DNA of 64,000 nucleotides from Onthophagus taurus (Eukaryota > Arthropoda > Insecta > Coleoptera > Scarabaeidae). The notes below the pieces were generated by a model. It was not told the origin of the DNA. It ran no database searches and worked only from the letters and a program-made list of their open reading frames with translations. The translations under genes and the position numbers were made by a program. Position 1 is the first letter of the stretch. Each line of letters opens with the position of its first letter. Positions 1-9,803 of this stretch are shown here, piece after piece. The DNA is taken from positions 2,542,001-2,606,000 of the forward strand of contig NC_091967.1 of NCBI RefSeq assembly GCF_036711975.1, given 5' to 3'.

Positions 1-258
1 GGACAACCTGGTGGACAGCACGGTGGGCAACAGGGTGGGCAAGGGGCGCAACACGGTACGCAAGGAACGCAGCAAGGGGCTGGCTTTGGTGGTGGGCAAG
101 ACATCTTCAATAAGATCAGTGAGGTAAGGACCGTAAGGTAAACCAGAAAATTTTGAAATAATTTAAAAAAGTCGAGAGCAAAAGATACGCGTGTTTCTTG
201 AAGGAAGGTGCGAAAAAAACTAAATGATTTTGTTGTTATTACCCAGGGATCTTTTTAA
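1..258 (+). CDS. 3' end of a Gly/Gln-rich low-complexity protein (partial)
   Basis: Frame 1 is open from the window edge to 123. It encodes Gly/Gln/His-rich low-complexity sequence and ends in ...GGGQDIFNKISE at a GTAAGG donor (124). The best acceptor is the CAG at 244-246, preceded by a pyrimidine-rich tract, which adds codons G-S-F and a stop at 256-258. A second acceptor at 309-310 would instead add P-P-L-K and a stop at 323-325. Both stay in frame, and a canonical AATAAA follows at 351-356. I do not recognise the family. The neighbouring Cys/Pro-rich genes suggest a small structural or gonad-expressed protein, but that is inference. Confidence 0.55.
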
Positions 259-350
259 ATTTTGTTTTTCCAAAGTACTTTGATCGAATTATATTTTTGT
301 GTATTTATAGCCTCCTTTGAAATGAAATAGTAAAACAAAAATATTATGTA

Positions 351-356
351 AATAAA
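351..356 (+). terminator. Polyadenylation signal AATAAA
   Basis: A canonical AATAAA lies 26-93 bases after either predicted stop of the Gly/Gln-rich gene and before the next gene at 440, so it is well placed to end that transcript. Confidence 0.5.
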
Positions 357-382
357 CACATTTGACATTAATTTTCTTTTTG

Positions 383-396
383 ACATCTCAAAATTT
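383..396 (+). promoter_or_regulatory. Possible 5'UTR element resembling the Mst(3)CGP translational control element
   Basis: ACATC, three bases, then AAATTT stands 44 bases before the ATG of the Cys/Pro-rich gene at 440. Drosophila Mst(3)CGP sperm mRNAs carry a 5'UTR translational control element of the form ACATC-N-AAATTT. The match here has a two-base spacer difference and lies in AT-rich sequence, so chance is a real possibility. Confidence 0.25.
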
Positions 397-439
397 AAAG
401 TTAAATTTTTAAAGTTAAAATAAAAATACAAATAAAAAA

Positions 440-762
440 ATGTCGCATTACGAACCATGTTGCCAACCAGAACCACCGCCAGTTTTGGCACCACCTGGTG
501 CTCGTATCTGTTCAATGATCCCCATCCCTGTTTGTCCTGGTCCACCACCACCAGTGTGCCCTTTGGATCCCATTCCAGTACAGTGTTGCCCTGAGCCTGT
601 CTTAAACATAATTTATCCCGTAATACCACCCTGTATACCGACGTGTCCCATTTGTCCACCACCCTATCCACCAAAGGTAAATAATAAAAATTACATCTAT
701 AGATTTTTTTATAACACTTTTATTGATTTTTTTTCTAGGGTTATCTTCCATGCAAACTTTAA
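440..762 (+). CDS. Small Cys/Pro-rich protein, Mst(3)CGP-like (86 aa, two exons)
   Basis: Exon 1 is 440-676 and exon 2 is 739-762. The 62-bp intron has a GTAAAT donor and a TTTTTCTAG acceptor, in phase 0. The protein is dominated by Cys and Pro (CCQPEPPP, CPGPPPP, CCPEP, PTCPICPPP) and ends in GYLPCKL. There is no signal peptide or membrane segment. If the intron is not removed, the frame continues into a poor AT-rich tail, so splicing is clearly better. Cys/Pro repeat proteins of this size are known in insects as sperm-tail (Mst84D/Mst87F-like) components. Here that function rests on composition and on the similar gene at 7309, not on clear homology. An ATTAAA at 882-887 could end the transcript. 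Confidence 0.65.
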
Positions 763-882
763 TGGAAATGTATGAATTTATGTTTATCTGAAACGTGAAA
801 AAAAGAATAAGATATGTTATTTTTGTTGAATATTAATGTAAAAAGGGGATTTTTAAGTATGTAATTTTTTATTTTGAAGTTA

Positions 883-1146
883 TTAAATGTGATTCGACAT
901 TGATTTGTTATTGATTGTTAGAATTATATCATTAATAATAACAAGAAGGAACATTTTTATCTTAAAGTTCTTCAACGATGTTTTCAACCACTCTTCGAGT
1001 CCTAAAGAATAGAATGGTTTCATAAAATCATCTCCTACCAATACAGAGAGAAATCTAAATGTTGACTCATAAACTGGCTCTAGAGGAGGAATGTTAGAGA
1101 TCAATTGGTTATAAAATGGAATATTTCTTATCCAAAACTCTTCCAT
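883..1146 (-). CDS. Hypothetical protein (87 aa), uncertain
   Basis: An ATG-to-stop frame with a natural-looking first half (MEEFWIRNIPFYNQLISN..., PLEPVYE, PFYSLGLEEWLKT) and an AT-rich, lysine/isoleucine-rich second half. I do not recognise it. No convincing upstream exon or splice site joins it to anything. It could be a decayed terminal exon of an unrelated gene or a chance frame. Confidence 0.22.
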   Translation of the reverse strand: MEEFWIRNIPFYNQLISNIPPLEPVYESTFRFLSVLVGDDFMKPFYSLGLEEWLKTSLKNFKIKMFLLVIINDIILTINNKSMSNHI

Positions 1147-1569
1147 TAGTACCTATTTTATGCCGTCAAAACCAGATTGTGAAAGTGCTTATAATTCCAG
1201 AAGAAAGCTGCACTTCGGTGAGATTTTGATATGTTTTTCGTCAACAGCCCCAATACAGGTTGTCACAAAAAACTGGAACTGTGTTCGTTTTTGTTGTATG
1301 ATGTGAAATTTTACTCTATCGTTGTCACTGTGTATACAGGTTGGTCCATTTAACGTGAGACAAGCGATTATCTCGAAAACGGTTCATTTTACATAAAAAT
1401 CAACCAAATGAAAGTTGTTCTGTGTGAAACCATATAACGATAGAATTTTTTGACTTTGACCTTATTTTCAAGGTCATGTGAAGGTCACGGCCAATTTTTT
1501 AAATGGTACCCTATGTTTTTGATTGCAAAATCTAAATCTATGGATAAAAGTAAAATAATTAAAAAAATA

Positions 1570-2959
1570 CACTGTTGGAAATAATTCACGAGCACACCTG
1601 TATAATCTGAACGCGTGTGTCTAGCGCAATAAAATTTGGTATGGAACTAGTACTAAAGTAGTGTAACTTACTCTTACATGGAGAGCGGCACAACTCTGCT
1701 GGGAGGAGAAACATCAAGAGCGAGAGTATCCCCCGTGAGCTTCGCGTACCATCGCTACACGACGTGGCATGGAGTCTATAAGTCGCTGTATTGTAGCAAG
1801 AGGGATGGCCAACCATGCCACCTCAACTCGCCTCCATAGCTCTTCAACGTTAACCGAGGAAGCCGGATAACGTAGAAGTCTCCGACCAGCCATGTTCCAA
1901 ACATGTTCGATTGGATTCAGATCCGGAAAACGAGCTGGCCTAGGAAGCATTCCTATACAGTGCTCTTCCACAAAGGTCTGTACAATACGCCCGATGTGCT
2001 GTCCTACGTTGTCGTGCATGTATAGCAGACCTGGGAGCCGCTGAACGTAGGGAAGCACAACGGACCGTAGCACCTCATTTACGTATCGTTGACCCGTCAT
2101 GGTCTGCTATACACGCAGCAGACGTGTACGTCCACCATGTGTAATAGCACCCCAAACCATAATGCTCGGTTGTCGGTGGATAGGGCATTCTTGCACGCAC
2201 TGCTCGAGTAGACGACCACCACGTCTCCGACGAACTAAAATTCGCGCATCACCGATGCTCAATTCGAATCTTGATTCGTCGGAAAAGCGTTGACCCATTC
2301 GTGACGTATGCTGCGGTGCTCGGATGTTACTGGAATCCGCTGTTTCGCATGACGCACGCGCAGTCCACTATCTACCAAACGCCGCCGTACAGTTCGCGTA
2401 GTGAGTGCACCTTCCCCTGCCGGTGGCCAAACAGCTCCAAGTTGCCTTGAGGAGGACTCACACAACGCTAGAGCGCTGAGCACAAGAGTGCGATCCTCGT
2501 GTGCTGGGGTCACGCAGGGCCCTCCCGGCCGCGGCTGAAGGTACCTACGTCCTACCTCAGACCATTCTCGCCATACCCGTTGCACTGCCGATAACGACCG
2601 GTCGAGACGACGCGCAATTTCACGGAACGATACACCCTCAATGTGCATACCCTCAACCATTCCTCGCTCAAACTCGCTTAAGTAACGCGATCGCCCATCC
2701 ATTGCGCACAGAGTACGATAACAATGTGGTTCCTCACACCACACTAAAGACGACCGGTATTTTCCATCCACTTCGGTCTCCATAGCGACGGAATGTTCCA
2801 CTTGGAAGAGCGACTCAGTCAACAATGCCGCGACGGAACAACTCGAAACTCGATGAATAAACTCGTCTACAGTAAACCTTTGTGCTCCGCAAATATCATG
2901 GATTTATCTTCACGCGTTCAGATTATATAGGGTGTGCTCGTGAATTATGTCCAACAGTG
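1570..2959 (-). mobile_element. Complete but inactivated Tc1-like transposon with TA target duplication
   Basis: Inverted repeats of about 47 bp (1570-1616 and 2913-2959) begin CACTGTTGGA and differ by few bases. Both outer ends abut TA (1568-1569 and 2960-2961), the Tc1/mariner target duplication. The element is about 1390 bp, normal for Tc1, and holds one broken transposase on the minus strand. It landed inside an older mariner-type copy. Confidence 0.9.
1714..2702 (-). pseudogene. Tc1-like DD34E transposase, broken
   Basis: An N-terminal bipartite helix-turn-helix region starts at MDGRSRYLSEFERG. Then come FSDESRF (first catalytic Asp), LLYMHDNVGQH (second Asp) and DLNPIEHVW (catalytic Glu), with 34 residues between the second Asp and the Glu. 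The frame shifts by one base near 2260-2300, where about 20 residues of the usual spacer also seem to be missing. An in-frame TAG at 2107-2109 then interrupts it just before MTGQRYVNEVLR. Both lesions prevent a full-length enzyme. Confidence 0.88.
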
Positions 2960-2970
2960 TATTTCCCCAC

Positions 2971-3657
2971 TCACTTCAATACATTTATTAATCCTTCCAT
3001 TAAAACTTTCTTACATCTTAAAAGGTTTTCTTGGCTACTATTTCTGCATGCATTTCTTATCTGCTCTTTCATGTTTTCTGGCGTAGTCGGATAAACATTA
3101 TCCTTAAGGACGCACCAGAAAAAAAATCAAGAGGTGTTAAATCAGGTGATATGGCCAGGAAACTGGATCTCCCCTTCCAATATGTGAAAAATGTGCTGGA
3201 CAAGTATCATTTTGCAGCCACATATTTTGTCTTTCTTCCCTGTTCAAATGCACAAGTAACGTTGGTAAGACGTCATCTAAAAAATTCCGGTACTTCTCGC
3301 ATAATTTATCACCAATTATGCCACACCAAACATTAATCGACCAAGGTCGTTGATGTTCTACTTGACGCAACCATCTCGGATTTTCAACGCTCCAATAGTG
3401 CATGTTATGGTTATTGACTTGTCCTTTGTTTGTGAAGGTGACTCATCCGAAAATAGCACGTTACCAAAGAAATTGACGTCCATCCGCATTCGTTCTTGTG
3501 CCCATTGACAAAATATTAATCGATTTTCAAAATCACCTCGGTGATACTTGTTGCGCTTTAATATTCTTAAAATGCTGGTCTTCGATATTCCGGCGTCAAT
3601 TACCAAAGCCGCTTGAGGCCGAAGCACTGCAATATCTGTGGCAATATGAGTTTCAGG
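2971..3657 (-). pseudogene. Mariner/IS630-type (DDD) transposase remnant
   Basis: Minus-strand pieces read in order: a helix-turn-helix end (ISKTSILRILKRNKYH), VLFSDES (first Asp), HYWSVENPRWLRQVEHQRPW and NVWCGIIGDKL, QNDTCPAHF (second Asp), then after a frameshift near 3150 SPDLTPLDFFFW (third Asp) and a C-terminus ending at 2971. There is a frameshift near 3400. The usual stretch of about 17 residues between PAHF and IGRG is missing. It resembles transposases common in insect genomes and is dead. Confidence 0.78.
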
Positions 3658-3756
3658 TAGAATTTTGGATAAGGTTAGTTTTGTTTACAAATGTCAACCA
3701 TCCTCCCGGGAATGTTGCAGTCAGTTTTCTTTTGAAATGTTAATCATCCAGGATAA

Positions 3757-4205
3757 AGAATGTTAGGTTAGGTTAGTTTTGTTTTGAAACCATAATTATA
3801 GCGTGAAGGAATGTCGGTTTTCTTTTGTACCCCAATTAAAGCGTGAAGGAATGTTAAGACAGGTAGTTTTTTTTTGCAACTCCAATTAATGCGTGAAGAA
3901 ACCCTAATTAAAGCGTGAAGGAATGTTAGGATAGGTCGGTTTTGTTTTGAACCCTAATTATAGCGTGAAGGAATGTTAAGACAGGTAGTTTTCTTTTGCA
4001 ACTCCAATTAAAGCGTGAAGAAACCCTAATTAAAGCGTGAAAGAATGTTAGGACAGGTCAGTTTTGTTTTGAAACCCTAATTATAGCGTGAAGGAATGTT
4101 AAGACAGGTAGTTTTGTTTTTAAACTACAATTAAAGCGTGAAAGAATGTTGGGATAGGTAAGTTTTGTTTTGAAACCCTAATTATAGCGTGAAGGAATGT
4201 GAGCG
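3757..4205. repeat. Degenerate minisatellite, about 60-75 bp unit
   Basis: About seven imperfect copies of a unit containing GCGTGAAGGAATGTTA, then a pyrimidine/T-rich TAGTTTTGTTTTGAAA block, then CCCTAATTATA. Units vary by short deletions. No gene is visible here, and 4206-4440 is also empty. Confidence 0.75.
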
Positions 4206-4557
4206 TGATAGGTCAATTTCCTACGAAGGAACTGGGATCTCAAACCACAAATGACTCATTGGGCCTACGTAGCAATAATCAGACCCATGTTCAGATCCAT
4301 GGCCAAAAACAAAACATAAGACAGCACAACAACAACTGGCACAAATCCAGCGGTTAGCATGTCTTAACATAAGGGGTCCTCAAGTACCTATACCAGTAAA
4401 TCCTCAAGTACCCATGTCTAAATCACCTGATTGAAATTAAAATGGATCTTATACCGACAGAATACAATTTCAACCAGCCGTATAAGGTCATATTTAGAAG
4501 CAGGGATCATTGGGCGAAGGGAGGGCCTCAACTAAAAAAGAGGAGCCCTAGCCTGGC

Positions 4558-5837
4558 CAGTGATGGGCGCTGGGTAAATACCCGGCGGGTAGGTATTTCT
4601 AAAATGGGTATTTATCCGGGTATTTACCCCGGCCCAAGGTAAATACCCAAACAGTGGGTATAAAAGTGATTCCAGTAAAAATATATCAAATTCCAAAAAA
4701 ATATGAAGAGGGAGATGATGAGGGCGTTGAAGACGAGGAATTGTCAACAATCAAAGACGTATTATCATTAGACGAATCTGTCGTAATTTAGATTAGATCA
4801 AGTTACTATGATTATTATCATCAAGCAGCCCTCTGCGTCCATTGTTGGACATAGACCTCCACTATTCTGTGCTGTCTGAATCCAATTGTTGGTTATTCTT
4901 TTGACGTCTACTTAGTCTGTTCGCTCGCGGTCTCCACTCAAGTAACCGTTTTGCTCAGTTCCACTTAAGCTTTGCCACAATGTTGATCACATCATTTACG
5001 CCAATTCTTCTTCATAGGTCTTCATTTCGTATGTAGTCCCTCAGAGTTAGAACCAGGATCGACATCTCTATCTATCTTTGCGTTACTTGGATCCTCCTGG
5101 TAGTGGCTACCGTTAATGTTAAAGTTTCGGAGCCTTATGTCATAACAGGAAACACGTATTGATTGAAAGCTTTTCTTGGCCTTTTCTCTTGAAGATGTCT
5201 CTAAGTTTCCCGTAGGCTGCCCATACAAGTGCGATCCTTCTGTTCAGTTCGCTTGTTTGATTATCTCTCGATACACGAACCGTTTAGCCAAAATATACAT
5301 AGCTGTCAACCCTCTCAATCAAATTATCCCCAATGTTGATGTTTGAGCTGGGAACAAGATTTATCATAAATTTTGATTTCGCCTCGTTGATATTTAGCCC
5401 AACTCCTGCACACCGCTATCCGGTATAAGAACTATATCATCCGCGTAGCGCAAATTACTTAAGCATTTGCAATCAATGGTTATGCCTTTTTGGTTGCAAG
5501 CTTGTTGTTTAAATGCACTCTGAGGACTGTGATGAACAATTTGGGTTCAATAGTGTATCGCCTTGTTTTACTCACAATCAGTACTTCACTACTTCTACTC
5601 TCTTCAGTACTTTCATGCAATTTTACCGGCATTGTAGCATTCTTGTAGATGTTATAAATAAGTTTGGTATATCGATAATCGACCCTTCATTCTTCAAGTG
5701 CTTGCAAAACTGCCATCAACACAATTTAAATTAAATTTTATAAATACCTCAAAATACCCATCTTGGGTAAATACCCCTAGGTATATATCCAGGAAATTTA
5801 CCCTTGAAAATAAATACCCGGGTATTTAACAACACTG
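4558..5837. mobile_element. hAT-like non-autonomous element with 8-bp target duplication
   Basis: The ends are CAGTGATGGG and AACAACACTG, which fit hAT termini (CAGTG...CACTG). The flanks are AGCCTGGC (4550-4557) and AGCCTGGT (5838-5845), an 8-bp duplication with one mismatch. Subterminal GGGTATTTA/TAAATACCC motifs recur on both strands near both ends, as hAT transposases often require. No hAT transposase remains. Most of the interior is an RTE fragment. Confidence 0.75.
4806..5720 (-). mobile_element. 5'-truncated RTE-type retrotransposon fragment inside the hAT-like element
   Basis: The minus strand reads a decayed reverse transcriptase. YADDIVLI is at about 5430-5447, preceded by ITIDCKCLSNLR and followed by LGLNINEAKSKFMI, then RRIALVWAAYGKLR. 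The tail has VYVQQWT near 4838-4855 and an imperfect GATGAT-type 3' repeat at about 4806-4822, as is usual for RTE elements. It contains many stops and internal deletions. Confidence 0.72.
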
Positions 5838-6261
5838 AGCCTGGTACATCGATGCTTCAAAGACAGTTAGATCCGGAGTTGGTATGGACATCAGTGGACC
5901 AAATAGCCACATTAAACTGCTCCTCAGCTCGGACATAACAATTTTCCAAGCAGAAGTTCTTGCTATAAACTTCTGCACCGCTTTGAACCTAGAGAAGGGA
6001 CAGAAAGGTGCATCCATAAACATTTTCACAGACAGTCGGGCCGCGTTAAAGGCAATTCAGGCCTACACGTCTGACTCCGCACTGATAAGAGAGTGTACCA
6101 GCAACTCGCTAGAAAGAATTATTCACGACAACTCAGAAATTCTTCATTGCTGCACGACCAATACCAAGACCGAAAATTGAAGAGAAGGAAACCGTATGAT
6201 CTTGTGTAATGTGCAAGCTTCAGAAATAACGTTCGTAGCTTTCCCATATATTTTATATAGT

Positions 6262-7116
6262 AGCTGTGTTTGGTACACTTGCTATAAATACTCCTAGTGT
6301 AGCAAGTGTAGTGCAGTTGACAACTCTCAGTTTTCAACACATTTTCAAAGTGCATAAGTGTAACAATTTTAGGTGTTTGGTAAAACGGATTATTATGACA
6401 GTTATAGGTTATGTAATCTTTATTATTTCTGTAGGAAGTTGAATAATTTATTATTGATCAAAGAATCAAGATGAATAAATCAAAAAAGGAAATGTTGCCT
6501 GTAGTGACCCTATTAGAGTCTGACACCGAAAGTGAAGACAATGATATGATTTTTGAAGAATTGGACAGCGATGATGAAGAAAATGTATTTTTACTTTTAA
6601 GTAAAAAAGATAAAAGAACTTGAATCGATAAATACTTTGAGGATGTAGTTCCCAAATATTATGATGTACAGTTTAAAAAATCTTACTTACTCTCTATGTT
6701 TTGTGCCAATACTTGGCTACCGTCATCACTTTTTACATATTTCCCTCCTTTCAATTTTAGCCATTATATTTAACCGGAGAACTTCCTATTGGGTTTTTAC
6801 TTTTAATTGAATAGAACGTTTTTTACAAATCAAACTGTTATTTATTGTTTTTACTAGCTTACAATATTTTATTTTTGTTTAAATAAATCTAACTTTGACA
6901 CTTTCAAAAAACTAAATGTCTTAAAGGTTATGTCGACTTACACTACACTTCCTACACTTGCCGGTGAGTTGGTGTGAAAAGTGTCTGCACTTTTAAAACT
7001 CAATCGCTTACCAAACGCGGCGGCACTATCTACACTTGTTTGCACCAGTCTACCAAACACTATTTTTAAGAAAAGTGTGCACTGGTGTACGTTAGTGCAA
7101 GATACCAAACAAAGCT
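6262..7116 (+). mobile_element. PIF/Harbinger-type deletion derivative
   Basis: The terminal repeats AGCTGTGTTTGG (left) and the reverse complement of CCAAACAAAGCT (right) are flanked by AGT on both sides (6259-6261 and 7117-7119). A 3-bp duplication is typical of PIF/Harbinger. Inside, 6471-6718 encodes an N-terminal transposase fragment: acidic SDTESEDND, then a stop, then YFEDVVPKYYDVQFKK. It is a dead internally deleted copy. Confidence 0.68.
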
Positions 7117-7308
7117 AGTATACATTATAAAATAAAAAATGTATAGTTACCATAGATATTATTTATATATTTACAAAAATGTTTAAAACAAAATCCTAAA
7201 CAACCTTTCAAAATTCACGTTTTTTAATATCATTTTTCGGCCCCAAAAATTATAATTTCTATTAAAATTATTAGTTTTGTTTAAATTGGCTGTCACAACA
7301 GGATCACG

Positions 7309-8514
7309 ATGCCGAACAGAGCGAGTCTTCTCGGTCAGCTAAAAACGCTTGTAGATGCAATCGACGATTGGTATTTTCTCATTTTTTTAATTTTATATTT
7401 ATTTGTTACAATAATTTATGCTTTTAGTTGTGGTCCTTGCTGTCCTGCACCACCATGTGGACCGTGTCCACCTTGTTGTCCACCGAATGGCAACTCCAAT
7501 AACGATAAAGAAGATGATGATTTTACCAAGAGACCATTTGCTCAAGTGTGTTTTTCCTGTCCTCCACATGGACCATTACCCACAGTACCACAACCAGTTA
7601 AACCATTATGTATGCCCTGTCTAAAAGGACAGCCACCAACACCAGAGGTTTGTATTCACTTAATTAATTATATTTATAACAGATCAATTAAGAATGTGGT
7701 CTTAATTGATTTGTACAAATATGTTTAGAATAAAACATTATTGTTGTAGATCTTGATAGAATTGAGGAAGCTTATTGACTCTTTATAACACAACAATATC
7801 TCAAAAAAAAAAAATTATAATACTAATAAGTTAAGTTTAAAGTTTGTTTTTTGAATAATTCATATCCTGTATCTTATTTATATCAAAAATAGAACGTCTT
7901 AAATTTTCATTTTCTTTTTATTCAACAAATTATATTTTATTATATAAATAATAAATCTAACTAATATTAATATATGTATTTAACTTTAAATTCAGCAAAT
8001 GGCCCAAAAAGAACGAGAAACCAACCCAGGCAGTCGTTACGATAATTTCTATAACAACTTCAACGTTGATTATCATCAACAAGCTATGTCTGATGAAAAG
8101 GGAACTCCACCGAGAACAGGACACGAAGGTCCTTGCGGTAGAGATGGGAAGAGACCGTGTGCTGATTACAAAAAAATCAAAATAGAGCCGAGAACTCATT
8201 ACGATAGTGGGTGTCCAACCGGGTTTAAACCTTGTCAAATGAGATTATGCCCGCCACCATGTTGTAATCCGATCGGTGTTTGGAGAGCACAGGTTATGCC
8301 ATGTCCGCCGGGAGGTAAGAAAGATATAAGTGTACCTAATCTTTTACCGCCTCCGGAGTGTTGTACACGACCCGGATGTAAGCATTGGAAACCTCCCGGG
8401 GGACCTTGTTTATATGAAGCTCCATGTAGAGCTCATTGCTTTAACCATCCCCCAGGGATGAAACCTTCCGGAAGAGCTTGTTGCACTTTACCACCATCAA
8501 TGTGTCCTGATTGA
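7309..8514 (+). CDS. Cys/Pro-rich protein, Mst(3)CGP-like N-terminus (266 aa, three exons)
   Basis: The preferred model is 7309-7370, 7428-7647, 7996-8514. The 57-bp first intron (GTATTT...CTTTTAG) is a multiple of three and has no stop. Splicing it joins DD to CCGPCCPAPPCGPC, a composition matching the rest of the protein. Retaining it would insert a hydrophobic WYFLIFLILYLFVTIIYAF segment. The second intron (GTTTGT...TTCAG, phase 0) joins PPTPE to QMAQKERETN. The long last exon is soluble, with scattered Cys-Pro pairs (CPPPCC, CPPGG, PECCTRPGC) and ends in CPD. AATAAA follows at 8601. CGP repeats recall Drosophila sperm-tail proteins, and the C-terminal exon is unfamiliar. The function is inferred from composition only. 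Confidence 0.65.
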
Positions 8515-8889
8515 AATCATTTTTAATAAGTTAAGGCGAGTTATTTTCTTTTTATTATATGAATTTTACCTTTTATTTGTTGAATCTAACATGAAATTTA
8601 AATAAATAAATAAATAATAAATTTTCATTGTTTGAATCAACTTTTAGAAGGTAACAAACTTAATGTTTAACACAAAAATGATGAATTAAAATTTTGTTTT
8701 AGATATTACATTGCTGTTTTTTGAAATACGTTTAATTACTTGTTTTTTTCTTTTGTCTGTGGAATCTTTTGTATTAGTTTATGCGATGTATACTCTGTGA
8801 TAATAAATGTCCAAACTTTTTTTGTATTTACTTTGCGTTTAACTATTTTAGTTTAATTTGGTGGAAAATAAAATGACAAAATTTGTAAC
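8515..8889. other. 3' flank of the Cys/Pro-rich gene, no gene seen
   Basis: AT-rich sequence with overlapping AATAAA motifs from 8601 that probably end the upstream transcript. Nothing else is recognised. Confidence 0.4.
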
Positions 8890-9540
8890 TTATAATCAAG
8901 GAAAGTCTTTAAAGAGTGCTTTAAGTCTTACGAAACGTATTTTTTATGCTATTTTTTCTAATTCGCGTTTTTATTCTTTTTGTTTAAAAAAAAACATAAT
9001 AAATTTTGACAATGTAGGGAAATAGGTATGAAGCAGTTGGTAACACTTGAAAATAGAAATTTGAATTGACAATTAGAATTGTCAAAACACAAAATGTATT
9101 CACCTGAAAAATATGTTTCATCCCGAAATAAGAGAAATTGCTCAGAGTTCTATTATACTCAAACGGGTGCTGTGTCAGTACAGCATCCGATACTGTAATG
9201 ACATTTTAGTAACATTTTATGGATCCAGTTGAAGTTGGTGACGTTACGTCATTAATTTTTCTAGTTGTCAATGTGACAATTTGAGATGTGGATATAATAA
9301 AATATAAAAAACTTCAATTCACTTAAATTTTCTTCTCTGGAAGTAGTGTTATTGAAATTGATTCCATAAATTTATTATTTAAATAAATTTTTGAATAAAG
9401 TTTAAACGTCAATGTGACACAAATTCAATGTTACTAACTGTAACCAACTTCACAACAATTTGTCAAAATTGAATGTCAATTTTATAAAACGTCGTTTTCT
9501 TTACGAAAATTAATTAATTTATGCTTAAATCATACGAAAA
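8890..9540. repeat. Dispersed foldback-type repeat (family shared with 34.2, 35.2 and 36.6 kb)
   Basis: 8900-9150 is the reverse complement of the right half of the copies at 34.5 and 35.5 kb (around CTATTTTCAAGTGTT and GGTGAATA). 9155-9290 repeats their left half in direct orientation (ACTCAAACGGGTGCTGT, TTGTCAATGTGACAATTT). 9340-9540 is the inverse of 36.64-36.83 kb. No coding capacity is visible. Confidence 0.65.
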
Positions 9541-9803
9541 AAGTGATTTTTCGGTAAGTTTTACACTTTTCCGTACTTTTTTTTTTATTTGTTACGTGTT
9601 TTAAGGTAATTAAAAAAAAATCGTCGATTTTTAAGCCACATGATGATTCTTGACTTTTTCCCGCTTTAATCAATGAATTCAGTTTACATTAATAACCGCA
9701 AATAATCCCAAATGTTTCTAGTTCTAGGTCTAATGTTTAAAGAAAACATTTCAAATTTAAGAAAATGATATATTTTCATACCTTTTTGACATAATTTTCT
9801 AAA

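Larger units (their letters stand above)
1337..3657 (-). mobile_element. Mariner/IS630-type transposon remnant, split by a Tc1 insertion
   Basis: The left end is TA (1335-1336) followed by CAGGTTGGTCC, a terminal sequence of the kind seen in insect mariner/IS630-type elements. The 3' coding end of its transposase resumes beyond the inserted Tc1 element (1570-2959). On the minus strand the coding remnant covers 2971-3657. No matching right terminal repeat is visible, because tandem repeats take over after about 3700. Confidence 0.6.
4440..6180 (+). mobile_element. Non-LTR retrotransposon fragment (RNase H domain), split by a hAT-like insertion
   Basis: Removing 4558-5837 plus one target-site copy joins ...RGALA to WYIDASKTVRSGVGMD. 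The downstream part (5838-6180) reads as a retrotransposon RNase H: FQAEVLAINFC, then NIFTDSRAALKAIQ, then SALIRECTSN. These are the RNase H motifs of jockey/R1-type elements. An in-frame stop lies just upstream in the left half, so it is a dead 5'-truncated piece. Confidence 0.7.

Noticed and set aside
255-674. 139-residue minus-strand frame overlapping the Cys/Pro-rich gene
   Set aside because: It is the antisense shadow of the plus-strand gene plus its AT-rich flank, with no recognisable domain.
2099-2785. Plus-strand frames across the Tc1 element
   Set aside because: They are opposite-strand shadows of the recognisable transposase.
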